A stretch of 64,000 nucleotides of DNA from Actinopolyspora alba (GCF_900112765.1 NZ_FOMZ01000015.1:1-64000), one strand, 5' to 3'. Positions 16,456 to 23,892 are shown, numbered from the stretch's first letter. The notes: a model not told the origin generated them from the sequence alone. A program made the numbers and translations.

Positions 16456-16464
16456 CATCTGTCG

Positions 16465-17601
16465 TCAGCGCTCGTCGGTGGGCGAGTAGGTCCATAGCCA
16501 TCCCTTGTCGCCCTTGCGGGTAGTGACGCCTGCCTTGGATCGGGCGCGTTGAATAGTCCGTTTCGCGAAGCCGTCACGCTCCGCGGCTTTGAACAAGTCA
16601 CCGGCGACGGCTTCCCCTCCGCTCTCGGCGAGGTGTGCACGCAGCCATGCGACCGCGTCGTTACGCTCTGCCCGATCCTCCGTAGATGCGGACTCTTGGT
16701 TGAGTAGCTCGCCCACGTCCTGGTCGGTGTCGCCGAGGGGGACGAACCGGCCCACGTCGGTGGGTCCGTCGGCGGTGTCCACGGTGGCCGAGTCGATCCG
16801 GTAGCGGATGCTGGGCAGTCCGGCCGGTGCGATGTTGGTCTTCACCAGCGACAGCACGCACGACCCGTCCTCGGCCTCCCGATCCGCGGCGAACCCGATC
16901 GCCGAACGCACCACCTGGCCGAACTCGGCAGAACCGGCGATCATGTGCAACGGGTTCGGATCGCTGGCCTTACGGAAGTGGGCCACACCGATCACAGCGA
17001 TATTCAGCTCTTGAGCGAGCTGCGCCAGCGGTTCCAAGTACCGGCGCACCGTGCCTTGCTCGGTGAGCTTGGCGCTGCCGAAGGTGGACAACAGCGCGTC
17101 CAACACCACCAACCGCGCCCCGGTGGCTGCGATCTCGTCGCGGAGCGCGTCGAGGTCAACCGCGAGACTGACCGTCGACTCGGCGGTCACACCGTCGCCG
17201 GTGTCCGTCTCGGCGTACAGCCGGTGCACCCGAGTGAGATCGGCTTCGGCCGCGGCGAACCGCGGGGCCAGAGTGTAGGCCCATGAGTCCTCGCTTCCGA
17301 GGTAGAGCACGGGCGAGGGGTGGCCGTACAGCTCACCGGGCAGCGTGCCTTGCGAGACCTGGGAGGCCAGCCACACCGCGGCCTGGGACTTGCCGATACC
17401 GGCATGGCCGACCCACAGGGTCACTTCGCCGAGGGGCAACCGGTCCTGCCACAGGAATTGACGCCGTTTCGGCTCGATCTGGGACACCGGCTGCGACCGC
17501 ACCCGACGCGCCGGGGAGTCGGTTTCTACCCGCCCGGTTTCCGGGTCCACCTGGTCGGCGTCGATCGAGTCCGGCGCGTTACCGGCATACGGCAGGCTCA
17601 C
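16465..17601 (-). CDS. RepA-like AAA ATPase / replicative helicase
   Basis: A 378-residue RecA-fold ATPase. Walker A is GHAGIGKS, Walker B is LVVLDALLS, and a following AVIGVAHFRKA block fits RSF1010 RepA-type hexameric helicases (AAA_25 group). The C-terminal ~80 residues (AVAWLRAHLAESGGEAVAGDLFKAAERDGFAKRTIQRA-type region) look like a small winged-helix domain. GTG 17601 overlaps the upstream stop (GTGA) and has GGGAGGTGG upstream, which decides the start. It is probably the replication initiator/helicase of the element. Confidence 0.85.
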   Translation of the reverse strand: MSLPYAGNAPDSIDADQVDPETGRVETDSPARRVRSQPVSQIEPKRRQFLWQDRLPLGEVTLWVGHAGIGKSQAAVWLASQVSQGTLPGELYGHPSPVLYLGSEDSWAYTLAPRFAAAEADLTRVHRLYAETDTGDGVTAESTVSLAVDLDALRDEIAATGARLVVLDALLSTFGSAKLTEQGTVRRYLEPLAQLAQELNIAVIGVAHFRKASDPNPLHMIAGSAEFGQVVRSAIGFAADREAEDGSCVLSLVKTNIAPAGLPSIRYRIDSATVDTADGPTDVGRFVPLGDTDQDVGELLNQESASTEDRAERNDAVAWLRAHLAESGGEAVAGDLFKAAERDGFAKRTIQRARSKAGVTTRKGDKGWLWTYSPTDER

Positions 17602-17876
17602 GCTGCCACCTCCCCCGAGTGGCCGGTCTCGGCCCACCGGCGCATCCGCTCCGGCGACTCTCGGAGCCCGGCCAGCGGCCCCGGCTCGGCCCGCCGTCGC
17701 TCCAACTCGGCGAACGTGGGGGCCGCCGCCACCCGGTGCCAGTCCTCGGCCGCCGCGATCGACTCCGCCGATTCCGCGGCCCACGCGGCTGCCTGCCACT
17801 GGCGCAACGTGCGGCCGAGCTCGGCATCACGGGCCAGCGCCAGCAACAGCCCCACCGGAACGGCGATCTCAGGCAT
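17598..17876 (-). CDS. small Ala-rich helical protein, 92 residues
   Basis: ATG 17876 has GGGAGGT seven bases upstream and overlaps the previous stop by eight bases. The protein is alpha-helical and rich in Ala, Glu and Trp (AAAWAAESAESIAAAEDWHRV). It is coupled by GTGA to the helicase gene, so it may be a helicase loader or replication accessory, but this rests only on position. No family is recognised. Confidence 0.65.
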   Translation of the reverse strand: MPEIAVPVGLLLALARDAELGRTLRQWQAAAWAAESAESIAAAEDWHRVAAAPTFAELERRRAEPGPLAGLRESPERMRRWAETGHSGEVAA

Positions 17877-18105
17877 CGGAGGCACCTCCCGTGAGATCCA
17901 CCGTGGTCACCCGCACCCGGTAGGCACGCCAGGGGCAGCACCGAGCGGCCTTGACCACGGGCGCCCCTGCCCACCGGTGGACGCTGTGCAGGTGGGTGTA
18001 GCCGCAGAACGGGCACCGAGCCGCCAAGCTCCACCGGGACCGGCCCGGAGCCGGAGCGAACGCCACGGCCCGAGCGGTCATCGTCTCGACTTCGGTCGTA
18101 CTCAC
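17869..18105 (-). CDS. small zinc-type protein, 78 residues
   Basis: The GTG start overlaps the previous stop (GTGA). A CPFCGYTHLHSVH segment followed by RCCPWRAY gives four Cys and several His in zinc-finger-like spacing. Proteins of this kind are common in actinobacterial phage early regions and may bind DNA. It belongs to the leftward early operon starting with the excisionase. Function unknown. Confidence 0.68.
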   Translation of the reverse strand: MSTTEVETMTARAVAFAPAPGRSRWSLAARCPFCGYTHLHSVHRWAGAPVVKAARCCPWRAYRVRVTTVDLTGGASDA

Positions 18106-18449
18106 CGGCCCACCTCCGAGGGTGCGCCCGCGGCATCGGCCGAGGTGGCAGCCTGCGCGGCAAGCTCGCGAAGCTGGCCCGGAGTAAGCCCGGACAACAC
18201 GCGATCACCCACGTACACACTGCCGGTGCACCGGCAATCCGCGGTGCCATACACCGCCGAACCGACAACCACACCGTCCACGGCCCGCTCGCCGTACTCC
18301 ATCAACTCGGCTTGCTCGATACCGCCGCTGTCGGGGACACTCGACTCTGGCGAGGTCATAGCTAGGTGGCCTTCCTGCTCGTAGGCGGTGCCGTTTCCTT
18401 GGCCGGGGCGGCACCGCTTTCTTCTGTCTCGGGACCGGCTGAGGGCCAT
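18102..18449 (-). CDS. small protein of unknown function in the early operon
   Basis: Up to 115 residues. The ATG at 18449 shares a base with the excisionase stop (TGATG). GTG 18452 and an internal ATG at 18359 (with AGGAAGG upstream) are also possible; the first 30 residues are Arg-rich and may not be translated. The core has CRCTGSVYVGDRVLSGLTPGQLRELA, with two close cysteines. No family recognised. Confidence 0.6.
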   Translation of the reverse strand: MALSRSRDRRKRCRPGQGNGTAYEQEGHLAMTSPESSVPDSGGIEQAELMEYGERAVDGVVVGSAVYGTADCRCTGSVYVGDRVLSGLTPGQLRELAAQAATSADAAGAPSEVGR

Positions 18450-18637
18450 CACGCTGCCCCCTCGGTGTGCTGATCAAGCCACTTCTCAACATCTGACCAG
18501 CGGTAACGGGCGTGTCTGCCCACGCGGATATATCGGGGTCCGGTGCCGCGGTACGCCCACGCGGCGAGCGTTCCTACCGGCACGCCGACGTGGTCGGCGA
18601 CTTCCTGTCTGGTGGCCAACGGCTGATCGTCTCGCAT
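18449..18637 (-). CDS. xis: excisionase-like helix-turn-helix protein
   Basis: A 62-residue MerR-like winged helix-turn-helix protein (LATRQEVADHVGVPVGTLAAW, YIRVGRHARYRWSDVEKWLDQ), the usual form of actinophage excisionases. It should bend DNA at the att ends and bias the integrase towards excision. ATG 18637 has AGGG five bases upstream; an extended reading upstream has no ribosome-binding site. It is the first gene of the leftward early operon and is divergent from the repressor-integrase pair, across a repeated TTCATATCCA motif. Confidence 0.85.
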   Translation of the reverse strand: MRDDQPLATRQEVADHVGVPVGTLAAWAYRGTGPRYIRVGRHARYRWSDVEKWLDQHTEGAA

Positions 18638-18650
18638 GTTTTCCCTATTC

Positions 18651-18737
18651 TGGATATGAATAAAACCAATGTGGGGATGGCTGGGATTAGCTTGCACCGG
18701 TTGTTGTGTATTGTCAAACGAGCTGATTTCATATCCA
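18651..18737. promoter_or_regulatory. divergent control region of xis and repressor with paired operators
   Basis: TGGATATGAA (18651-18660) and TTCATATCCA (18728-18737) are perfect complements. Each lies at the same distance before a start codon: read outward, both have TTCATATCCA, five variable bases, then GGGAAA near the ATG. The same 21-base design therefore fronts both divergent genes. This is a good candidate for a double operator bound by the repressor encoded at 18740, acting as the lysogeny switch. Confidence 0.6.
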
Positions 18738-18739
18738 AC

Positions 18740-19390
18740 ATGGGGAAAGAACTACAGCGCGGGCCGACGAGTGACCGCGTGCGACGGAACATCGAAGCGC
18801 TCCGATCGGCACAGGGGCTCAGCCTTGCCGAGCTGTCGCGACGGCTCGAAGCTGTCGGTCGGCCGATTCTCGGCACGGGTATTCACAAGATCGAGCAAGG
18901 CGTACGCCGCGTCGACGTCGACGATCTGGTCGCACTCGCACTTGCGTTGAACGTCACACCAAACCGACTACTGCTGCCCGTGGACGGATCACGAGTTGAA
19001 CTGACCTCGGAAGTCGAAGTTGAACAGCGGCCCGCCTGGAACTGGGCAGACGGAATCCACGCACTCGAAGAAGCGATACAGCGCATACACGGCGAAGCGA
19101 TACAGCGCACACACGGCGAAGCGCTGACGGCCGCGTACGGCGACTTCAAGTCGCACTCCCGGCCAACGGGCGAGGTCGCCCGCGATCAGCACACGGCGAC
19201 CAGAGCGGCGCGTGACGTGCTGGACCGGATTCATCTGATCCTCGGTAATGAAACTCGGATGGCCCTAGAAGACGCGATCCGACAGGCCGTCGAATACGGC
19301 AACTCAAGCGGAAACGCGGCTATGCTCCGCCGCGCCCTGAACCGCCTGAACGCCGAAGTAGAAGACCTGATCGGCGACGAGGGCGACTGA
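18740..19390 (+). CDS. XRE-family repressor of the element
   Basis: A 216-residue protein with an N-terminal Cro/C1-type helix-turn-helix (about residues 13-75, LSLAELSRRLEAVG ... IHKIEQGVRRVDVDDLVALA). A long helical C-terminal region follows and is probably for oligomerisation. The ATG at 18740 lies directly after one copy of the paired operator, and the gene shares a base with the integrase start (TGATG), so repressor and integrase are co-expressed. A 24-base tandem duplication in the middle adds a near-repeat of eight residues. Base composition here is a little less GC-rich than in flanking housekeeping genes. Confidence 0.82.
   Translation: MGKELQRGPTSDRVRRNIEALRSAQGLSLAELSRRLEAVGRPILGTGIHKIEQGVRRVDVDDLVALALALNVTPNRLLLPVDGSRVELTSEVEVEQRPAWNWADGIHALEEAIQRIHGEAIQRTHGEALTAAYGDFKSHSRPTGEVARDQHTATRAARDVLDRIHLILGNETRMALEDAIRQAVEYGNSSGNAAMLRRALNRLNAEVEDLIGDEGD
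19070..19117 (+). repeat. 24-bp tandem duplication inside the repressor gene
   Basis: Two copies (19070-19093 and 19094-19117) differ by one base and are followed by the start of a third. They encode EAIQR(I/T)HG twice, in frame, in the linker between the DNA-binding domain and the C-terminal helices. Copy-number change here would lengthen the linker by eight residues. Confidence 0.8.
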
Positions 19391-20580
19391 TGGCGCGGGT
19401 ATGGATCGAGGACCGATCGAGTCACAGCGACTACAAGCAAGCGCTCGCGCAGGCGAAGACGTCCCGCAAGGCTGCACCGGGACGATGGCGGGTGCGGTGG
19501 TACGACCAGTTCGGCAAGCAGAAGACTCAGACGTTCCGGCGCAAGCCCGACGCCGAGGAACGCCAAGCGGCATTGACGCAACAGCTCGCGGACGGTTCGT
19601 ACCGCGACCCCTCGGCTGCCCGAGTGCGTCTTTCGGAAGTGGCCGACGAGTGGTTCGCGGCACAGCACCACTTGGAGCGGTCCAGCGTCGGACGCTACCG
19701 CGAGCACCTTGAGCTGTACGTGAAACCACGTTGGGGGAGCGTCCGGGTCAACCAGCTACGGCGAGACGACATCGAGCAGTGGATCGGCGAACTCGGCCGG
19801 GACGGGGGCGGGGCGCGTGGCGACGCGCTCAGCCCTTCGGCCGTGCGCGGGATTCACCGCGTGCTGCACATGGTGTTGGCCCGCGCTGTTGAGACGGGCC
19901 GGATCGCGGTCAATCCGGCCAAGGGTGTCTCGTTGCCGCGGGTGGCGAGCTCGGAGCACGTCTACCTTGATTACGAACAGCTGGACCGTCTGGCCGAGGC
20001 CGCCGGAACATACCGGCTGTTGATCTACCTGCTCGGTTTCACCGGCCTGCGTTGGGGCGAAGCCTCGGCGGTGCGAGCGGGCCGGGTGGACGTGGACGCA
20101 CGTCGGGTGCACGTGGTCGAAGCTTTCGCCAAGGATTCGGCGGAGACGTACCTCACCGACCCGAAGACCCACGAGCGGCGCACCGTTCCACTTCCCGCGT
20201 TCCTGGCCGACGAGCTGCGCCCGGTGGTTTCCGGGCAGCGCTCCGAGACGTTCGTTTTCACCAGCCGCCGAGGGCAGCCGTTGCGGTACGCGAACTTTCG
20301 CTCGCGGGTGTTCGCCCCCGCGGTTCGGGAAGCCAAGCTCGATCACCTGGACGGGCTGAGTCTGCACAGCTTGCGGCACACTGCGGCGTCGCTGGCGATC
20401 GCTGCCGGGGCGGACGTGAAGGTGGTCCAACAGATGCTCGGCCACAAGACCGCCACCATGACGCTGGACACCTACGGACACCTGTTCCCGGATCGGCTGG
20501 ACGAAGTAGCGGATCGGATGGACGCGGCCCGTTCACGAGCACTGGCACCGGCCGATGAAACGGGGGACGATTCCGTGTGA
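19390..20580 (+). CDS. int: tyrosine-family integrase
   Basis: A 396-residue site-specific recombinase. It has an N-terminal arm-binding region, a SAM-like core-binding domain (LSEVADEWFAAQHHLERSSVGRY) and a catalytic domain. Catalytic residues visible are Arg in TGLRWGE, Lys in DPKTHERR, the HSLRHTAAS block, and the final His and Tyr in GHKTATMTLDTYGHLF. The start is coupled to the repressor (TGATG). The gene ends 75 bases from the tRNA-Lys att site, the usual orientation for tRNA-targeting integrases. It should act on the 35-bp att repeats with the paired arm sites. Confidence 0.95.
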   Translation: MARVWIEDRSSHSDYKQALAQAKTSRKAAPGRWRVRWYDQFGKQKTQTFRRKPDAEERQAALTQQLADGSYRDPSAARVRLSEVADEWFAAQHHLERSSVGRYREHLELYVKPRWGSVRVNQLRRDDIEQWIGELGRDGGGARGDALSPSAVRGIHRVLHMVLARAVETGRIAVNPAKGVSLPRVASSEHVYLDYEQLDRLAEAAGTYRLLIYLLGFTGLRWGEASAVRAGRVDVDARRVHVVEAFAKDSAETYLTDPKTHERRTVPLPAFLADELRPVVSGQRSETFVFTSRRGQPLRYANFRSRVFAPAVREAKLDHLDGLSLHSLRHTAASLAIAAGADVKVVQQMLGHKTATMTLDTYGHLFPDRLDEVADRMDAARSRALAPADETGDDSV

Positions 20581-20600
20581 TGTGTACAAAATGTGTACCG
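20580..20600 (+). repeat. paired arm-type integrase-binding sites, right end
   Basis: ATGTGTACA (20580) and ATGTGTACCG (20591) repeat with an 11-base period, in the same orientation and period as the pair at the left end. The first overlaps the last base of the integrase stop codon. The variant first copy contains the palindrome TGTACA. Confidence 0.68.
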
Positions 20601-20601
20601 C

Positions 20602-20641
20602 AAAAAATTCGGACGGCTTCGGATTTCTCCAAAACCGTCCG
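20602..20641 (-). terminator. element-borne terminator now serving tRNA-Lys
   Basis: CGGACGG (20610-20616) and CCGTCCG (20635-20641) form a perfect 7-bp stem with an 18-base loop. On the minus strand it is followed by a T-run (complement of 20602-20607). It lies 15 bases beyond the tRNA-Lys 3' end and also faces the integrase, so it can stop tRNA transcription from entering the element. Confidence 0.65.
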
Positions 20642-20655
20642 TTACCTGGGAAAAT

Positions 20656-20690
20656 GTGCGCCAACAGGGACTCGAACCCCGAACCCACTG
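20656..20690. repeat. att site, right copy within tRNA-Lys
   Basis: Identical over 35 bases to 11119-11153. It covers the 3' half of tRNA-Lys up to the anticodon stem, so integration left a complete tRNA gene at this end. The crossover point within the 35 bases cannot be fixed from one genome. Confidence 0.93.
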
Positions 20691-20729
20691 ATTAAGAGTC
20701 AGTTGCTCTGCCGCTTGAGCTATTGGCGC
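20657..20729 (-). tRNA. tRNA-Lys (anticodon CTT)
   Basis: A 73-base tRNA with perfect GCGCCAA/TTGGCGC acceptor stem, D arm GCTC/GAGC, anticodon stem ACTGA/TCAGT with loop CTCTTAA (anticodon CTT), a TTCGAGT T-loop and discriminator A. CCA is not encoded. The 3' half is supplied by the element's att site. A candidate -10 (TAAAGT, minus strand, 20789-20794) lies about 60 bases upstream. Confidence 0.95.
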
Positions 20730-21224
20730 GTTGCCGTGTGAAATTTTCCGCCTCGCTCGAATTCCCTCTCGCGTTGGCGACAACACAAACTTTAGCACGG
20801 TTGCCGGGGGTGTGAGTCGAGGGGGGTCGATCGCGTGTCGCGGGCGGTGTGAACTGCGGCTTCGTCGGTTCTTCGTCGGGCCGGGGTGCGGCTCGGCGGG
20901 ATCGTCCGTTCGTCGACGGCGGTGCGGCTCGTCGGGGCGGGTTCGTGGCGGTGCGGCGCTTCTCGCTCTCCGCTTCGTCGTTCGGGGGATCTTCTCGGTC
21001 TCCCGATCTTCGGGGCGTGCTCCGCTCGATGTTCGCCCGAGGTTACGGAAGTACTACGGCTGAGACGCGATGACAACCCTTTCGGGTGAGAAGGCGTCAT
21101 CCTGGACAGCAGTTGTGCGGACTCACGTTTCGCCGTCCGGTACGGGGCGGCGCTGGGTGAGCCTCGAACTCACGGGGGACACGACTGTGGGGAATGGCGA
21201 ATCGAGCGGAACGGAACGCCACGG
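20730..21224. other. gene-free region between tRNA-Lys and the L,D-transpeptidase gene
   Basis: No supported gene. It contains the likely tRNA-Lys promoter on the minus strand (TAAAGT at 20789-20794) and presumably a rightward promoter for the transpeptidase gene. I compared it with the c-di-AMP riboswitch consensus that precedes some actinobacterial cell-wall genes and saw no convincing match. Confidence 0.5.
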
Positions 21225-22442
21225 ATGGAACTGTTGAGTCGCTCTTCCTGGGGATCCATGGTTTCCCCACGGCAAAGACTTCGGACGACCCTGCTCTGCT
21301 TGGTCGCGTTACTGGTCGCGGGCTGCGGCACGGGAGCAGGCGGCGAGGGCCGCACCCCGACCTCGGGTTCGGAGCCGAGCAGCACCGGCCCGCCCGCGAT
21401 CGAGTTCACCCCGAAGTCGGGAGCCTCGTCCGCCTCCCCGGTGGGGGATATAGGGGCCCGGGCGAAGAATGCCACGTTCACCGAGGTCGTGATGACCAAC
21501 GCAGCCGGTGAGAAGGTCGAGAGCTCGCTCGAGGACAACGGTCGCGGTTGGTCGGTCCAGGAGCCGCTCGGCTACGGCAAGACCTATGAGGTGGTGGCGA
21601 AGGCCACCGGTGCTAACGGTGAGAAACTGACCGAACGCTCCCGGTTCACCACGCTGACCCCCGAGAATCTCACCTACGTGTCCATGAACCCGCTCGACGG
21701 GCAGACTGTGGGGGTCGGTCAGCCCCTGGCGTTCTACTTCAGCGAGGACGCGCCCGCTCCCGTGAAGGAACGCGCCGAGAAGGCCCTCGACATCAGTACC
21801 GACCCGAAGGTCGACGGCGAGTTCTACTGGTTCGACGACCGCGAGGTGCACTGGCGTCCCAAGGAGTACTGGGAACCGGGCACCGAGATCACCGTCGACG
21901 TCAACGTCTACGGCAAGAACCTCGGCAACGGTGTCTACGGCGAGTCCGACCGCCACGCCACCGTGAAGATCGGTGATGAGGTGATCCTGCGTGCCGACGC
22001 GGCCTCCCACCGGATGAAGGTCACGGTCAACGGCGAGCTCAAACGCACGATTCCGGTATCGCTGGGGCGTCCCTCCTACCCCTCGCACAACGGCACGCAC
22101 GTGGTGATGCGCAAGCACGACACCTACATGATGGATTCGACCACCTACGGCCTGGGGCTGGACGAGGGCGGCTACCGCACCGAGGTCGAGTGGGCCGTAC
22201 GGATCTCCAACGGCGGTGAGTTCCTGCACGCCGCCCCCTGGTCGGTCGGGGACCAGGGCGAGCGCAATGTCAGCCACGGCTGCATCAACATGAGCACCGC
22301 AGACGCGAAGTGGGTCTACGACCTGCTCAAGAAGGGCGATGTCGTCGAGGTGACCAACTCCAAGGGCGGGGAACTGGCCTCCTGGGACGGTTTCGGCGAC
22401 TGGCAGGTTCCGTGGAGCGAGTGGACCAGTGGCAACAGCTGA
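21225..22442 (+). CDS. L,D-transpeptidase lipoprotein
   Basis: A 405-residue exported cell-wall enzyme that makes 3-3 peptide cross-links. The signal peptide ends in the lipobox LVAG-C near residue 34, so the protein is lipid-anchored. Two Ig-like domains (about residues 55-260) precede the YkuD catalytic domain, with its signature HGCINMS (catalytic Cys preceded by SHG). The layout is that of M. tuberculosis LdtMt2. The start may be ATG 21225 or ATG 21258; the second has GGGGA just upstream and gives a normal signal peptide. It precedes two genes of poorly known function and ligA. Confidence 0.93.
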   Translation: MELLSRSSWGSMVSPRQRLRTTLLCLVALLVAGCGTGAGGEGRTPTSGSEPSSTGPPAIEFTPKSGASSASPVGDIGARAKNATFTEVVMTNAAGEKVESSLEDNGRGWSVQEPLGYGKTYEVVAKATGANGEKLTERSRFTTLTPENLTYVSMNPLDGQTVGVGQPLAFYFSEDAPAPVKERAEKALDISTDPKVDGEFYWFDDREVHWRPKEYWEPGTEITVDVNVYGKNLGNGVYGESDRHATVKIGDEVILRADAASHRMKVTVNGELKRTIPVSLGRPSYPSHNGTHVVMRKHDTYMMDSTTYGLGLDEGGYRTEVEWAVRISNGGEFLHAAPWSVGDQGERNVSHGCINMSTADAKWVYDLLKKGDVVEVTNSKGGELASWDGFGDWQVPWSEWTSGNS

Positions 22443-22534
22443 CCTGGGTCACGCGTTCGGTTCCACCCCCCCGTACGGGGCCGATTCGTGCGAAAGCCCG
22501 CGCGCAACCGCCCGATGGTGATAGGAAGTCAGCT

Positions 22535-23185
22535 GTGGGTAGCGGGAACGCGGAAGTCGATCGGCACGGTTGGATCCACGACAGCGCCGTACGGGACGCG
22601 GCGTGCCTGACCCTGGTTCGGGGAACCGATGTGTTCCGGGTGGCACGAGCCTTCGGCGCCGATCCGGCCCGGGGCAGGCACTGGAACTTCGAGGAGTTCT
22701 GCGAGGAGTCCTTCGCCTGTGCGGACAAGCAGTCACTGATCGGTCTCCGCCGCGTGGGCGAGTGGACACTCGTCGCCGAGGAGAGTCGTTTCGAGGGTGT
22801 CCGGCACGCCGTGCTCGCCGAGGCCAGTTCCGGCGGCGAACTGGTCTCGGTGTACTGGGACGTCGGTGGTTCCGGTGGATTCGCCCACGCCGTGGGCGGC
22901 GAGGTGCGCACCTTCTTCGAACCCGTGCTGCCCGAGTACCGTTCCGGAACCCGCCCGGACGATCTGGAGTCGTTACGCGCCGGACTACCCTGGCACGAGG
23001 CGGAGCGGGTGCCGCTCATGCTGGCGCTGTCGGCGCGTGTCACGGGATGCGTGCCCGATCCGGAGTGGTTCGTCGGACAGTTCCTGACCTGCCCGGTGGT
23101 GGGGACGGGCGGGGACGTGGTTCTCGGTCCCGCCTCCAACCAGATCGGTTCGCTGTTCCACGGTTCGGCGGGATGGAGAGCGTGA
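22535..23185 (+). CDS. DUF6461-like protein
   Basis: A soluble 216-residue protein resembling the DUF6461 family common in Streptomyces and relatives. Seen features are an N-terminal DSAVRDAACLTLVRGTDVFRVARAFG region and a mid-protein VYWDVGGSGGFAHA region. The role of the family is not known. GTG 22535 has AGGAAG seven bases upstream. The end overlaps the next gene (GTGATG), so the two are co-translated. Neither has a counterpart next to ligA in M. tuberculosis. Confidence 0.75.
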   Translation: MGSGNAEVDRHGWIHDSAVRDAACLTLVRGTDVFRVARAFGADPARGRHWNFEEFCEESFACADKQSLIGLRRVGEWTLVAEESRFEGVRHAVLAEASSGGELVSVYWDVGGSGGFAHAVGGEVRTFFEPVLPEYRSGTRPDDLESLRAGLPWHEAERVPLMLALSARVTGCVPDPEWFVGQFLTCPVVGTGGDVVLGPASNQIGSLFHGSAGWRA

Positions 23186-23892
23186 TGGGGTTGTTGCGTC
23201 GGCTGTTCGGGCTCGAGCGGCGGGCCGCGGAAGCGACGTCGCGGGTGGGGGACGAGTCCGCCGAGGCCGCCCGCCGCGCGGAGCTGTTCTGGCGCCGCTG
23301 GGAGGAACTACTGCCGCGGGTGGGCTCCGCGCTGGGTGACGGTGTGCCGCAACGCGTGGACCACCAGCTCGCGGAGGCGGTCGGGCTGCTGCATCCGAGA
23401 CTGAACTTCTCGATCGAGCGCGGCCGTGAGGCCATCTACGCCTTGGTGATCACCGGGCAGGCGGATCCCGAACTGCGGGTCTACACCGATGCCTGGAAGG
23501 CGGCCGCGCCCGCCGCCGATTCACTCTGGGAGTACCACGACGCGGTGCCTCCGGTCCCTGATCCGAGGGAAGTCACCGTCAACCTCCGCGGCAAGCGCTA
23601 CCAGCTGGACGAGGTGCGTGTCGCGGCGCAGTTCGACAACACCAGGAACCTGATCGACGTCGCGGTCTACCACCCCGACTTCTCCGAGCTGGCCGATGAG
23701 GAGCGGGAGGCGTTGACCTTCCTGCCGTTGCACGCCGCGTTGGGGGAGAAGTTGGCGGCCGATCGCATCGGCAGGGTCGAGACGGCCGACCTGCTTCCCG
23801 CCAACGCGGTCGATCTGGTCGCGTTCCGTGAGCGGGTTCGTGCCTTCGACACCGGGGAGACCGATTCCGCCGAACCGGACACCGAGCAGTAG
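23185..23892 (+). CDS. conserved actinobacterial protein of unknown function, 235 residues
   Basis: The product begins with a short basic-hydrophobic stretch (MGLLRRLFGLERRA) and continues as a mixed alpha/beta soluble protein (LNFSIERGREAIYALVITGQADPEL). No catalytic motif or family is recognised. The ATG at 23185 shares a base with the upstream stop and has GGAGA five bases away. It is coupled to the DUF6461-like gene, which is the main hint to function. Confidence 0.72.
   Translation: MGLLRRLFGLERRAAEATSRVGDESAEAARRAELFWRRWEELLPRVGSALGDGVPQRVDHQLAEAVGLLHPRLNFSIERGREAIYALVITGQADPELRVYTDAWKAAAPAADSLWEYHDAVPPVPDPREVTVNLRGKRYQLDEVRVAAQFDNTRNLIDVAVYHPDFSELADEEREALTFLPLHAALGEKLAADRIGRVETADLLPANAVDLVAFRERVRAFDTGETDSAEPDTEQ

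Larger units (their letters stand above)
11119..20690. mobile_element. 9.5-kb capsid-encoding integrated element in tRNA-Lys
   Basis: The element is bounded by identical 35-bp repeats at 11119-11153 and 20656-20690, the right one being the 3' part of tRNA-Lys. It carries a tyrosine integrase at the right end, divergent repressor and excisionase genes, a RepA-like helicase, small overlapping genes, an HK97-type major capsid protein and a P27-type small terminase. A separate rightward unit at the left end has an XRE-TPR regulator and three small genes. No large terminase, portal, protease, tail or lysis gene is visible. The size and content resemble the phiRv1/phiRv2 mini-prophages and capsid-encoding satellites. 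It could be a satellite that borrows parts from a helper phage or a decayed prophage; open, overlapping genes favour a selected unit. Confidence 0.9.

Noticed and set aside
16251-16640. A longer version of the 52-residue element gene
   Set aside because: The upstream extension runs through the iteron region and has no start with a ribosome-binding site; GGAGG marks ATG 16250.
20730-21224. c-di-AMP riboswitch before the L,D-transpeptidase gene
   Set aside because: The conserved motif blocks could not be found on either strand.
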